Below are positions 52,536 to 60,855 of a DNA stretch of 64,000 bases, one piece after another. Source of the stretch: Streptomyces albicerus (GTDB taxonomy: Bacteria; Actinomycetota; Actinomycetes; Streptomycetales; Streptomycetaceae); the NCBI RefSeq assembly GCF_008905045.1, contig NZ_VWMY01000005.1, forward strand, positions 62,001-126,000. Reading direction: 5' to 3'. The position numbers were made by a program, and so were the translations under genes. How positions within the stretch are numbered: position 1 is the first letter of the stretch; each line of letters begins with the position of its first letter. The notes beneath the pieces are model-generated. The model searched no databases, was not told the origin of the DNA, and was given only the letters and a program-made list of their open reading frames with translations.

Positions 52536-53870
52536 TCAGTCCGGCGCCTGGTGTGAGCCGGCCATCTGCCGTATCTCGGGGGGCGGTCCGAGCTTGTCCG
52601 AGGACAGGAACGCGAGCAGGGCCGTCAGGGCCGCCAGCGCGGCGAGTACGGCCGCGAGACCGGCCAGCCAGGGCGGCGCGGCGGCGATGTCCAGGGCCCG
52701 GGACAGACCGGGCGAGTGGAAGCGGCCTTCCACCAGCTGGGCGACGGTCAGCGCCGCCGACACCACGACGCTCAGGACGAGCACCGGCAGCCTGCTCCTG
52801 CGGAACAGCGCCAGACCCAGCAGGACGCACATGCCCGAGGCGCCGAGGGCGCATGCGTAGGCGTTGAGCGACGCGCCGTCGCGGTGCGGCGGGAAGTGGG
52901 CCAGACCGCACACGACGAGCGCCACAGCCGCGATCAGGCGTGGCCAGGCCGGGGCACTGCCGCCCCTCGCGGCCCGGTCGCGCCGCGCCCGGGCCGAACG
53001 GTCGTAGGCGACCACACGATCGTTCTTGACCGCGCCGCCCTCGGCGAGGGTTCCGACCTCGGGCGAAAGGTCGCCCGGTCCGTCAGCGGTCGGCCGCGCC
53101 GCTTCCGCCTGCTGCCGCTCCACCCGTACGCCCTGCTCCTGGGCCATGCGGCCGATCAGCTGCACGAGCTCCTCGACGGGCCGGCTGGTGGCGGCCGCCC
53201 GCACCGCGGCTTCCCCGCAGTGGGGCTCCAGCGGGTGCCGGTGCAGCAGTTCCATCAGCCGGGTGACCTCCTCCACGGGCCGGGCCTCGGCCGCCGCGCG
53301 GATCGCCTCGTCGGCGCTGTCGGGGTTCCGCGGCGGCTGGGTCAACAGGGTCACCAGCCGGGTCACGTCCTCCACGGACCGGTCCGTGCCGACCGCTCGC
53401 AGCGCGTCGACCGTGGCCCTCGCGTACTCCGGTGACTGCTCCAGCAGCTGGATGAGCTGGATGACCTCGTCCAGCGGCCGGTCGGCGACGGCCGCGTGCA
53501 CCAGTCCGTCGACCGGATCCGCGTACAGGCTGTAGCTTTCGTCCGCTGCCTCGTCCGCCGCCTCAACCGGCGGCTCGACCGGCGCAGGGGGCCGGTCGGT
53601 GACGGCCGCGTGCACCTGTCGGTCGACCGGATCCGCGTACGGGCCGTAGCTTTCGTCCGGCGCCTCGGCCGGCGCAGGGGGCCGGTCGGTGACGGCCGCG
53701 TGCGCCAGTTCATCGACCGGATCCGGGTACAGGCTGTAGCTGTCGTCCACCGCCTCGACCGGCGCAGCGGCCCAGGGGTCGAATGCGGGTGGTGGCGGCA
53801 TGGATGCGTCGACCGTGCTCTCGGGGGATATACCAGGTCGATCGGGCTCGAAAGGCGAACGGGTTGTCAT
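52536..53870 (-). CDS. Repeat-containing membrane protein, 444 aa
   Basis: A protein with three parts. Residues about 40-150 hold three copies of a motif like DESYSLYADPVDGLVHAAV followed by Pro/Ala-rich spacers, encoded by DNA with a 90-bp period. Residues about 150-260 hold three helical repeats of the form RPVEEVTRLMELLHRHPLEP, each beginning ..xRPxxEVxxLxxLL. The C-terminal 110 residues have four helices (LIAAVALVVCGLAHFP, LGASGMCVLLGLALFR, LPVLVLSVVVSAALTVAQLV, and a long Ala/Leu helix). The ATG at 53870 has GGGAG. The function is not recognised; the repeats suggest a scaffold. Confidence 0.75.
   Translation of the reverse strand: MTTRSPFEPDRPGISPESTVDASMPPPPAFDPWAAAPVEAVDDSYSLYPDPVDELAHAAVTDRPPAPAEAPDESYGPYADPVDRQVHAAVTDRPPAPVEPPVEAADEAADESYSLYADPVDGLVHAAVADRPLDEVIQLIQLLEQSPEYARATVDALRAVGTDRSVEDVTRLVTLLTQPPRNPDSADEAIRAAAEARPVEEVTRLMELLHRHPLEPHCGEAAVRAAATSRPVEELVQLIGRMAQEQGVRVERQQAEAARPTADGPGDLSPEVGTLAEGGAVKNDRVVAYDRSARARRDRAARGGSAPAWPRLIAAVALVVCGLAHFPPHRDGASLNAYACALGASGMCVLLGLALFRRSRLPVLVLSVVVSAALTVAQLVEGRFHSPGLSRALDIAAAPPWLAGLAAVLAALAALTALLAFLSSDKLGPPPEIRQMAGSHQAPD
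53581..53703. repeat. Intragenic 90-bp-period repeat
   Basis: The stretch GGCGCAGGGGGCCGGTCGGT and the 13 bases after it occur at 53581-53613 and again, unchanged, at 53671-53703. The exact 90-bp period encodes 30-residue protein repeats, so slippage or recombination would keep the frame. Confidence 0.75.
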
Positions 53871-54019
53871 ACTCGGCTCCCATACGAAGGGTGCAGACGC
53901 TGTCGTGGCCCTGACGTGCGGCACGAGACGTGATGTGGACCTTTCTAAGCCCCGGCTCCGGCCTCCGCCTCCTGGACGAGGCACACGTGTGACGCCGAGG
54001 GCGCGAGCGGGCCGTGGCG

Positions 54020-54586
54020 TCAGCTGCCGGGCGTGCCGTACAGCCACAGCCGCAGCAGGCGACTGAGCCGGGGCATGATCACGTACGTCAGCAGGGGCAG
54101 CAGCACGACCGGGAACACGGCGGCGCGCAGCGGCAGGGGCCAGGCGGTCGTAGCGGGCGTCACCAGCCACTGGATCAGGAAGGTCAGCGGGTACGCGCCC
54201 AGGAACGTGGCCAGGACCATCTTCCAGCGCGGCGGGGCCTGCACGGTGGTGCCGGGGAGGCGGAACCAGCTCTCCAGGCCGGTGGTCGACTGCCGTTCGT
54301 CACGGATCTCGGTGGCGATGCCCTCGATGCGCGCATGCCACTCCGCCCGCTCGCGCGAGGTCAGCCACGCGGTGAGCCGCTGGGGATCGGCGAAGCGGAG
54401 AACCGCGTGGAACCGGTGCCCGGGCTCCGGGCGCAGCCAGGACACACCTTGGCTGCCGGGGAACCGTGAGACACAGTCGGTGACGCCCCGGGTCCACTCC
54501 TCGAATTCGGCTTCCCGGCCGGGGCGTACCTGCCAGGTGAAGACCGTGGTGACGGGTTCGGTGCATGGGGCTTGAGTGGTGCTCAT
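54020..54586 (-). CDS. ABM-domain (antibiotic-biosynthesis-monooxygenase-like) membrane protein
   Basis: A 188-residue protein. The N-terminal ~95 residues form an ABM ferredoxin-like domain (VFTWQVRPGREAEFEEWTRG, then FHAVLRFADPQRLTAWLTSR). The C-terminal part has two or three helices (MVLATFLGAYPLTFLIQWLV and AAVFPVVLLPLLTYVIMP), followed by LSRLLRLWLYG. This ABM-plus-membrane architecture is common in bacteria; its role is not known. The ATG at 54586 is chosen for a family-like start; a longer frame begins at 54604. It is not evidently linked to an antibiotic cluster. Confidence 0.85.
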   Translation of the reverse strand: MSTTQAPCTEPVTTVFTWQVRPGREAEFEEWTRGVTDCVSRFPGSQGVSWLRPEPGHRFHAVLRFADPQRLTAWLTSRERAEWHARIEGIATEIRDERQSTTGLESWFRLPGTTVQAPPRWKMVLATFLGAYPLTFLIQWLVTPATTAWPLPLRAAVFPVVLLPLLTYVIMPRLSRLLRLWLYGTPGS

Positions 54587-54700
54587 GACCACCACGAGTG
54601 CCATGCGTGCCGCCGGTCATGCGGGGCCCGGTCAACAGGGTCCTCAACAGGGTTCGTCATGCACCGCCCTCGGCGGCGGTCCGGCCCTGCCCAGGGCGCG

Positions 54701-54753
54701 TTCCCTGAGCCTCGGGGTGTGTGCCCTGAGCCTCGGGATGTGTTCCCTGAGCC
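54701..54753. repeat. 21-bp tandem repeat, two and a half copies
   Basis: Units of the form TTCCCTGAGCCTCGGGGTGTG start at 54701, 54722 and (partial) 54743, with a few substitutions. They lie in a 259-base gap that otherwise contains two small hairpins (54801-54813 and 54817-54840). Confidence 0.75.
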
Positions 54754-54816
54754 AGGCTCGCTCGGGCCATCGGCACGCGTGGGCCCGCGGCCCTCGCGCC
54801 CGGACTTTGTCCGTCA

Positions 54817-54840
54817 CCGGGCGAGGGCCGGTTCGCCCGG
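54817..54840 (-). terminator. Hairpin downstream of the 73-aa gene
   Basis: CCGGGCGA (54817-54824) pairs with TCGCCCGG (54833-54840) around an 8-base loop, just after the leftward stop at 54846. A second small stem CGGAC-TTT-GTCCG follows at 54801-54813. Confidence 0.5.
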
Positions 54841-54845
54841 CTCCT

Positions 54846-55067
54846 TCAGCCGTCCTCGTCGTGTGCGCCCGGGGTCAGGATCTCGTCCAGCACGTTGCGT
54901 ATGGCCTCATAGGCGTGCCCCCGCACGTCGGCATCGTGCGAGAGGTCCGGATCGCCGCGCTTGAGGTCATCGCTCCGCGCCTTCCACTCCTCTTCCTCCT
55001 GCTCGGCCCAGGCCCGGGCGCGCTGGATGCGGCGCAAGATTTCGTCGGAGTCCACGACATCGGTCAT
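54846..55067 (-). CDS. Hypothetical acidic protein, 73 aa
   Basis: A small, strongly charged, helical protein starting MTDVVDSDEILRRIQRARAW, with a Glu-rich helix (AEQEEEEWKARSDDL) that could form a coiled coil. The ATG at 55067 has GTAGG upstream. Codon usage is typical of the genome. It lies downstream of the broken metallophosphoesterase gene on the same strand, 43 bases away. No family is recognised. Confidence 0.65.
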   Translation of the reverse strand: MTDVVDSDEILRRIQRARAWAEQEEEEWKARSDDLKRGDPDLSHDADVRGHAYEAIRNVLDEILTPGAHDEDG

Positions 55068-55110
55068 GACCTACACGTACCCGCTGGTGCGCTTCCGATG
55101 AGTGGATCTC

Positions 55111-56937
55111 CTAAGCGGGATCGGCCACCAACAGTTCCACGTTGCGATCTCCGGCGCCGCCCGCCCAGCCCTCGTGGACGCCGGCTGTCATGCCCCCGGC
55201 CAGGCCGGGAGCGTTGTACGACAGCTCGCGGTACAGGGAGGCGAGGCCCACCGCCGACAGGTCGGCGAAGTCCGGGTCGGTTCGGTGCGGGGCGGCGGAC
55301 TCGACGAGGGTGGCGAACAGGGACAGCGTCCCGTCCTCGTTGTCGGCCAGCTCGATCAGGCGGGCGTGGTGGGGATAGTCCAGGTGGGAGGCGGTGTTGA
55401 CCTCCCAGAAGGAGCGGGCGGGCGTCGCGTGCGGGTGGGGTGTGATCCGGTTGACGTGGCTGTGGCCGTTGATCCAGGCGACCACGTTCGGGAACCGGCT
55501 GAGCAGGGCGAGGACCTCCGCGCCGTCGTGGCGCGGCTCCTCCGTGCGGGCGGCGTCGGGGCGGCGGGTCATGCCGGCGCTGTGGTGATGGCTGAAGACC
55601 AGGACATGGGCGTCGTCGGCCCCGGAATTGCGCACCGGGCGGCCGTCGGCGTCGTAGAACCGGGAACTGTGCGCGGCCAGCGTCCGCTCCAGCCAGCGGA
55701 GCTGATCGGTGCCGAGCGAGCCTTCGTAGTGGCCGCTGCGGTACGTCGTGTCGATGCTGATGCCGACGACGTTCTCGGCCACCCGGAAGGTGTAGTACAT
55801 CCGCTCGCCGTCCAGATTGTTCTCCGTGTAGCCGTGGCCGACCGGTCCGGCACCGGCATGGGCGGGATCGAGATGCGCGGCCAGATAGTCGTGCGGGGTG
55901 CACAGCCGGCGCCGCTCGTCGGCCGTCACGGTCCGCGCCGAAGACAAGTGTCTGCTCAGGATCGCCTTGAGCACCTCGCTCTTGGGGTCGTCACCGGACT
56001 GCAGGGCCCTCGCGTAGGCGGCCGCGTCCGCGTCCGGGACCGACAGCAGTTTGCGCGAGCCGACGGCGAAGTCGCCCAGCGCGGGCGACAGACAACCGCC
56101 GGGCAGATCGTCGTGGTTGCCGACCGTGGAGTACCACGGGACACCGAGCCCCGGACTTGTCACGGGCCGTGTCGCGGCGTCGAGGAAGCCGGGTATACGG
56201 GGCAGCCCGCGCCGCTTGTCGAGGTCCCGCAGGGCGGCGTCGTCCGGGTGCCAGTAGAGGGGGAGACCGGAGCTCTGGACGCCTTCGTACGCTGTCGGGT
56301 CCCCGGTGTTGGGCGTGATCCGGCCGCCGCTCATCAGCGTGAGGAACCACTCCAGCTCGATCGCGGAGTTGTTGTCGATGTTGTCGCCCGTCGTCATCAC
56401 GAACGCGGGCGGCAGACCGGTGTACGGGCCTCCGCCGAGCGCGTTCACCTACTCCACGAGCGCGACCGCCCCCGCCACCGTCAGCGCCTCCTGCGCCCGC
56501 CACGCGGTGGGCGTGCGCGACCGCAGGAACTCCGTGCGCAGCGGGTTCTGCACGTCGGTGAGGTGGAGGTCGGTGAACTGTACGAAGCACGCCAGCGGGG
56601 TACGCCGGTCCTCGCGGCCGGTGGTGGCAGGCGCGAGCTCTCCTCGTACGACCAGGGGCCAGCCGGGTCCCGAGACCAGCCGCCGATAGCCGCCGGCGTG
56701 CGCGCCGCCGCCGAGACGGGCCGTCGTCTCCAGCGTGGTCGTCGCGTACGGCGCCGGCCGCGGGGTGGTGCGGGCCGGCTGCAGGGCGACGTCCCTTACG
56801 GCGGGTGGCGCGGCGGGGTGTCGGCGCTGCCGTGGCAGGAGCGCCCCCGCCGTTCCGGCCGCCCCCGCCGCGACAGCGCTCGAGGCGAGCAGAAAGCGAC
56901 GACGGTTGATCGCAGATGCGGGTACGGTCGCGGCCAT
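55111..56937 (-). pseudogene. Tat-secreted metallophosphoesterase interrupted by an in-frame TAG
   Basis: The full frame would encode about 608 residues like the actinobacterial PPA1498-type (TIGR03767) metallophosphoesterases. A twin-arginine signal (NRRRFLLASSAVAAG, 11-25) is followed by the first metal motif TDLHL (D123, H125). Codon 163 is TAG at 56449-56451 (after VALVE). The frame then resumes unbroken with NALGGGPYTGLPPAFVMTTG, GDNIDNN, GNHDDLPGG and GHSHVNR, the other metal motifs. The ribosome site at ATG 56937 is good. As written, neither half would hold a complete metal centre. A nonsense mutation, a sequencing error, or stop-codon readthrough are all possible. Confidence 0.85.
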
Positions 56938-57031
56938 GGCTGGCCCTCCGGTGCCTTCGAGTGACTCACTGGGCGGAATCACTCATTCAGGCCCCGGGGG
57001 CATGGCCATGGCGTCGCCGTGAACGCCGTCT

Positions 57032-57114
57032 AGCGCTCCGCTGGCAGTGTGGTGCTTCAACCGCGGGTCCGTCGTGGCTGGTCGCGCAGTTCCCCGCGCC
57101 CCTTCGGGGCGCGG
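57032..57114 (+). repeat. 84-bp dispersed repeat, copy B
   Basis: The same element as at 29166-29249: AGCGCTCCGCTGG, 44 bases to the GGCTGGTCGCGCAGTTCCCC core, then a 9-bp CCGCGCCCC/GGGGCGCGG stem with a 3-base loop. The TetR gene reads into it on the opposite strand, so the last residues of that protein come from the repeat. Confidence 0.8.
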
Positions 57115-57698
57115 ACGAGGCCGGCGACGTGGTCGGTGACCGTGTCGAGAATGTCCAGGCAGGCCGCGTCGTCGCCGAGAACGAGGAAGTTCAGCGTCAG
57201 CCCGTCGGTCATCGCGGCCAGGTAGCGTGCCAGGACGGGAACGGGTACGCGGAGTTCGAAGTCCATGCTGCGGCTGAGCTGTTCGATGAGTTCGCCGTAG
57301 GTGTCGCGGTACAGCTCGTACTGGCGTCGTGCCAGATGCTCGAACCCCGGCTGGCGCAGGGCGTATTGCGTCAGTTCGTATGTGAGCTTGTGCTCGCCGG
57401 GATGGGTCGTCACGTGGTCCCAGTAGGCCTGGAAGCCGGCTCCGATGGTCTCCTGCAGGGTGGTCTTCGGCCGGATCGCCTCCTTCACCACCTGGACGTA
57501 GTGATCGGTGATCGTTTCGATGACGGACTCGATCAAGGCCTGCTTGGAGTCGAAGCAGTAGTGGAAGACGCTCAGTGACACGCCCGCCTCGGCGGCGATG
57601 GACCGGGTCGTCGTCCTGGCGACACCGTCTCGGGTCATCGCCCGGATCGCCGCTTCGGTCAGCTGCCGGCGCCGCTCGGCCAACGGCATCCGCGCCAT
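57057..57698 (-). CDS. TetR-family transcriptional regulator, repeat-derived C-terminus
   Basis: A 213-residue regulator with the TetR HTH at about 10-60 (RRQLTEAAIRAMTRDGVART, then SIAAEAGVSLSVFHYCFDSK) and a helical ligand-binding domain. The final ~17 residues (RAPKGRGELRDQPRRTRG region) are translated from the dispersed repeat at 57032-57114, so the natural C-terminus probably ended near DTVTDHVAGLV. The start at 57698 has GAGGGAACC. It lies downstream of the dipeptidase-like gene, with a very strong terminator between them. Its target may be that gene or itself. Confidence 0.88.
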   Translation of the reverse strand: MARMPLAERRRQLTEAAIRAMTRDGVARTTTRSIAAEAGVSLSVFHYCFDSKQALIESVIETITDHYVQVVKEAIRPKTTLQETIGAGFQAYWDHVTTHPGEHKLTYELTQYALRQPGFEHLARRQYELYRDTYGELIEQLSRSMDFELRVPVPVLARYLAAMTDGLTLNFLVLGDDAACLDILDTVTDHVAGLVRAPKGRGELRDQPRRTRG

Positions 57699-57735
57699 GT
57701 GGGTTCCCTCTGCTCTCGTGTCTCGCCGGGAAGGC

Positions 57736-57782
57736 GGCCGGGGCCCGCCGGATCACGAGAGCTGATCCGGCAGGCCCCGGCC
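57736..57782 (-). terminator. Very strong hairpin terminator after the amidohydrolase gene
   Basis: A 20-bp stem with a single mismatch (57736-57755 and 57763-57782) and a 7-base loop CGAGAGC. It lies 25 bases after the leftward stop at 57807 and before the TetR promoter. It is the longest hairpin found in the window. Confidence 0.85.
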
Positions 57783-57806
57783 TTCGCCACCATTGTCCCG
57801 GTGCCG

Positions 57807-59870
57807 TCAGCTGCCGTACACGCCGACTTCGCGAAGGGAGTATCCCCATTCGGTGCCCCGGTCCAGCCCTTGGATCCGCACGTAGCGGGCCGGTACGCCG
57901 GAGAACAGTGCCGTGTCCAGGCCGCCGTCGCCGGCGGTCGTGGACCATACGGACTGCCAGTTCGTGCCGTCGGTGGAGAGCTCGACGCGGTACGCCTTCC
58001 CGTAGGCGCGCTCCCAGTCGAGGGTGACCCGCTTGACCGTGCTCGTGGAGCCGAGGTCGAGCCGGAGCCACTGGTCGTCGCTCCAGTCGCTTGCCCAGCG
58101 GGTGCCCGTGTCGCCGTCCACGGCCCGGCCGGGGGCGTAGCTCGTGAACGGGTTCGACTCGGACGAACTGGCCGACACGGACGAGCCCTTGGCGAGGTTC
58201 ACCCCGGCCTTGTGCTTCTCGGAGGCGCCCCAGGTGTCGAGATAGGACTCGGCGCCTCGGAAGAGATCGTCCACGACGTCCTGGCCGCCGACGAGCCGGA
58301 TGTCCTCGATCCAGTCCGGGACGAGGCCGTAGTGGGCGGCGCCGTCGGTGTTCAGGTTCCAGGTGCGTTCCCCGGTCGTCTGCTTGTCGATGACCGAGCC
58401 GCCGTCGGTACTGCGGAAGGGGTACTTCACGGGGTTCGAGGTGTCCGCGCCGCGAGGGGCCGGCCAGCCGCCGACACCGTTCATGTCGGTGCCATAGCCG
58501 TAACCGACGCCGTACTTGTCGCGCAGCGCTTCGGTACGCTCCGCCTCCGCGCCGAACTCCTCGGATCCGTGCATGTACTGGGCGATGAAGCCGCCGAGTT
58601 TGTAGACCCGCTCGGTCCAGTTCAGGTCCATCCAGCTGTGCGAGGAGAGCACACCGGGGTATGACTCGGACTCGAAGATGTCGAGGACTCGGCCGGTGGC
58701 CTTGACGCTCATGTGGTCGATCTCGAGCATCATCTTGCGCTGCATCATGCCGCGCACGGCGTACTCGCCGAGCTCCGTGAGACCGCGCTTGTTGCACTGC
58801 GCGTCCGCGTTGTACGACGGGACCTCGACCCCCGCCGGCAGTTCCTCCTCCGCGCCAGGCGCCGACGCGCCCCCGATGGGGTTGTCGTGCTGCGGGCCGG
58901 TGCACTTCTCCGTCTGCCAGAAGGTGCCGGTCGACAGGAACTGGCCGACGTTGATCGCCGTACCGAGGCCGCCCTCGTCGAACCGGACCCCGCACAGCGC
59001 GTTGTCGAACTTGTGGCACAGGAACATGCTGCGCACACCCAGGTCGTACAACTCGTCCAGGCCGGCGTCGATGTCGTCCTTGTCGCACTGCGCGATGTCC
59101 AGGACCTGCTTGCAGCCGAACGGCTCGGACGTCTCGACGCCCAGCACGACGGCGAGCTTGCCCTGCTCGACGACCTGGCGGGCCTGGGCGCTGTCGGTGA
59201 CGATCCTGAACCAGCCCTTGCCGGGGCCGCCGTACATCTCGTCGATGTAGTCCTGCATGTCGTACGTCAGCTTCGCCTGCAGACGGATGGAGGTCATCTC
59301 GTCGCAGCCGCGGTCCTTGAAGGGGTAGACCGAGCAGATCACGCCGTTGGTGACCAGGTCGTTGACGAGTACGCGCTGGCCGCCGCGCCAGGCCCGCTCC
59401 ACCCAGGCGTAGTAGTTCTGCTGGTGGGTCATCGAGTCGTACGCGGGCCAGTCCTTGAACGTCGGCCAGCCGACCGGGTCGTGCTTGCCGTCACCGCCGT
59501 TGGTGATGAAGTCGAAGATCGCCAGCGAGCCGTCGGGATAGTGCTCGGGGCAGTCCTTGAGGGCATCGGCGATTCCGGCCTCGGAGAACGGCTTTCCGCA
59601 GATGAGCCGCCCGCCGAAGGCCTCATTGGCCATCAGATGGTTGTGCGCGTCGACGAATCCGCGCACTTCTCCCTGGGCGTTGGTCCCCTTGAACGGCTCG
59701 CCCGTGACATTGATCCGGGAGTCTGGCGCGGGCCGCGCGACCGGGTTCCACCAGTCCGTCCCGGCCGCGGAACTGGGCGTGGGACCGAGCGTCACGGCCA
59801 TCACGAGGAGGAGCAACGACAGAACCGTGACGGGCCTGCGCCTGCGGTGCGGCGTTCGAGCCATGGTCAT
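57807..59870 (-). CDS. Secreted dipeptidase-like amidohydrolase with F5/8-type C domain
   Basis: A 687-residue secreted protein. Signal peptide about 8-36 (RRPVTVLSLLLLVMAVTLGP). The catalytic part (about 55-545) has an amidohydrolase/renal-dipeptidase-like metal site, VDAHNH (D74, H76, H78), and later LEIDHMSV and SSHSWMDL motifs. The C-terminal ~130 residues (from about 555, GVNLAKGSSVSASSSESNPF) form an F5/8 type C (CBM32/discoidin-like) domain that would bind carbohydrate. It is expected outside the cell. GTG 59873, ATG 59870 and ATG 59864 are possible starts; 59870 is spaced best from GAAG. The substrate is unknown. Confidence 0.85.
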   Translation of the reverse strand: MTMARTPHRRRRPVTVLSLLLLVMAVTLGPTPSSAAGTDWWNPVARPAPDSRINVTGEPFKGTNAQGEVRGFVDAHNHLMANEAFGGRLICGKPFSEAGIADALKDCPEHYPDGSLAIFDFITNGGDGKHDPVGWPTFKDWPAYDSMTHQQNYYAWVERAWRGGQRVLVNDLVTNGVICSVYPFKDRGCDEMTSIRLQAKLTYDMQDYIDEMYGGPGKGWFRIVTDSAQARQVVEQGKLAVVLGVETSEPFGCKQVLDIAQCDKDDIDAGLDELYDLGVRSMFLCHKFDNALCGVRFDEGGLGTAINVGQFLSTGTFWQTEKCTGPQHDNPIGGASAPGAEEELPAGVEVPSYNADAQCNKRGLTELGEYAVRGMMQRKMMLEIDHMSVKATGRVLDIFESESYPGVLSSHSWMDLNWTERVYKLGGFIAQYMHGSEEFGAEAERTEALRDKYGVGYGYGTDMNGVGGWPAPRGADTSNPVKYPFRSTDGGSVIDKQTTGERTWNLNTDGAAHYGLVPDWIEDIRLVGGQDVVDDLFRGAESYLDTWGASEKHKAGVNLAKGSSVSASSSESNPFTSYAPGRAVDGDTGTRWASDWSDDQWLRLDLGSTSTVKRVTLDWERAYGKAYRVELSTDGTNWQSVWSTTAGDGGLDTALFSGVPARYVRIQGLDRGTEWGYSLREVGVYGS

Positions 59871-60180
59871 CACCCACGTCTTCGGTTGGCGGACGGCGCA
59901 GTGGATGAGCCAGACAGCCAGGGGGCGTGACGGACGTGCCCGGACCCCAAATGGTTGTCATGACTCGCACAAGCAGTGGGACGAGAATCGCGACTGCCGC
60001 ATACAGAGTCAAGAGTCCGGGACAGATGACCTGATCGCCGGCACGGGGGCGGGGGCGGTGTCCGGCCGGTGGGTGACGGCGGCGACGGGGGCGTCGGTGT
60101 GGGTGAGCAGCCGCCAGGCCGGCCGAAGTCCTTGCATCACCAACTGCTCATCAAGCTCAGGGAGTTCTTCCCTTCGGCCC
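59871..60180. other. 310-base intergenic region with a possible C-terminal coding stub
   Basis: On the minus strand a short frame ending at 60009 reads ELPELDEQLVMQGLRPAWRL, then LTHTDAPVAAVTHRPD, from about 60172. Composition is protein-like and it follows the TetR gene on the same strand, so it may be a micro-ORF or a gene remnant. No family is recognised. The rest presumably holds the promoter of the amidohydrolase gene. Confidence 0.3.
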
Positions 60181-60771
60181 TTAGCGGTCGGTCCTGGTGT
60201 CGAGGCCGCCCACGATCAGGTCCGTCAGCGCGGTGACCGCGTCCTCGGCGGTTGCCCGCTCTCGGTTCAGCTCGGCGGCGATCGCCTCGGCCGCACCCAG
60301 CACGCCGACGCAGTGCAGCCGCAGGGCTTCGGGTGTGAGGCCGGAGTGCGGCAGCAGTGCGGCGGCCATCAGGTCCGTGTAGCTGTCGATCATCTCGTGC
60401 TGGATCGCCTCCATGTCGGGATTTCCCTTCAAGGCGGCGGAAACGGCGCTGAGTTCCGGCATGTCGGTTGCGCAGGCGAAGTATGCGGTGCTCATGACGC
60501 GGGCGACCTCGGCAGGGGCGGGTGCGGCATCCTGCACCGCCTGTGCGATCGCGACCCGGTGACGTTCGTCGAGTCGTCGGTAGAGCGCGAGCAGCAGGCC
60601 GGGGCGAGTGCCGAAGTGGTCGTAGACGATCGGCCTGCTCACGCCGGCCGCCTCCGCGAGGGTGACCAGGGTCAGACCGTCGGCGCCTTGGGCGCGCACG
60701 ATCGCCACGGCGGTGTCGAGCAACTGCTCCCGCCTTGCCTGCTTGGACAGGCGGGTCGATGTGGTGGCCAT
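60181..60771 (-). CDS. TetR-family transcriptional regulator
   Basis: A 196-residue regulator. HTH about 12-60 (RREQLLDTAVAIVRAQGADG, then LAEAAGVSRPIVYDHFGTRP), then a helical ligand-binding domain with a TetR_C-like end (LHCVGVLGAAEAIAAELN). The start at ATG 60771 is supported by homology to the family start; the upstream 80 bases hold two tandem palindromes (60803-60829) which are its probable operators. It is divergent from the saccharopine-dehydrogenase-like gene and should repress it. Confidence 0.92.
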   Translation of the reverse strand: MATTSTRLSKQARREQLLDTAVAIVRAQGADGLTLVTLAEAAGVSRPIVYDHFGTRPGLLLALYRRLDERHRVAIAQAVQDAAPAPAEVARVMSTAYFACATDMPELSAVSAALKGNPDMEAIQHEMIDSYTDLMAAALLPHSGLTPEALRLHCVGVLGAAEAIAAELNRERATAEDAVTALTDLIVGGLDTRTDR

Positions 60772-60802
60772 TGTCCTCCCTTGCGCCGCTCCCCAGTCTA
60801 AG

Positions 60803-60829
60803 CTACAAAATGTAGGCTACAAAATGTAG
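60803..60829. promoter_or_regulatory. Tandem TetR operators
   Basis: CTACAAAATGTAG occurs twice (60803-60815 and 60817-60829). Each is an inverted repeat CTACA-N3-TGTAG, and the 14-base period places the copies about 1.3 helical turns apart. The site lies 32 bases from the TetR start and 26 bases from the divergent gene start, so it should control both. Confidence 0.75.
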
Positions 60830-60855
60830 CTTGGTGAACTTGGGAGGAACCCGCA

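Noticed and set aside
54653-54964. A rightward frame covering the 21-bp tandem repeats
   Set aside because: It is Arg/Pro-rich, reads through tandem repeats, and is antisense to the small 73-residue gene at its far end. No ribosome site is seen.
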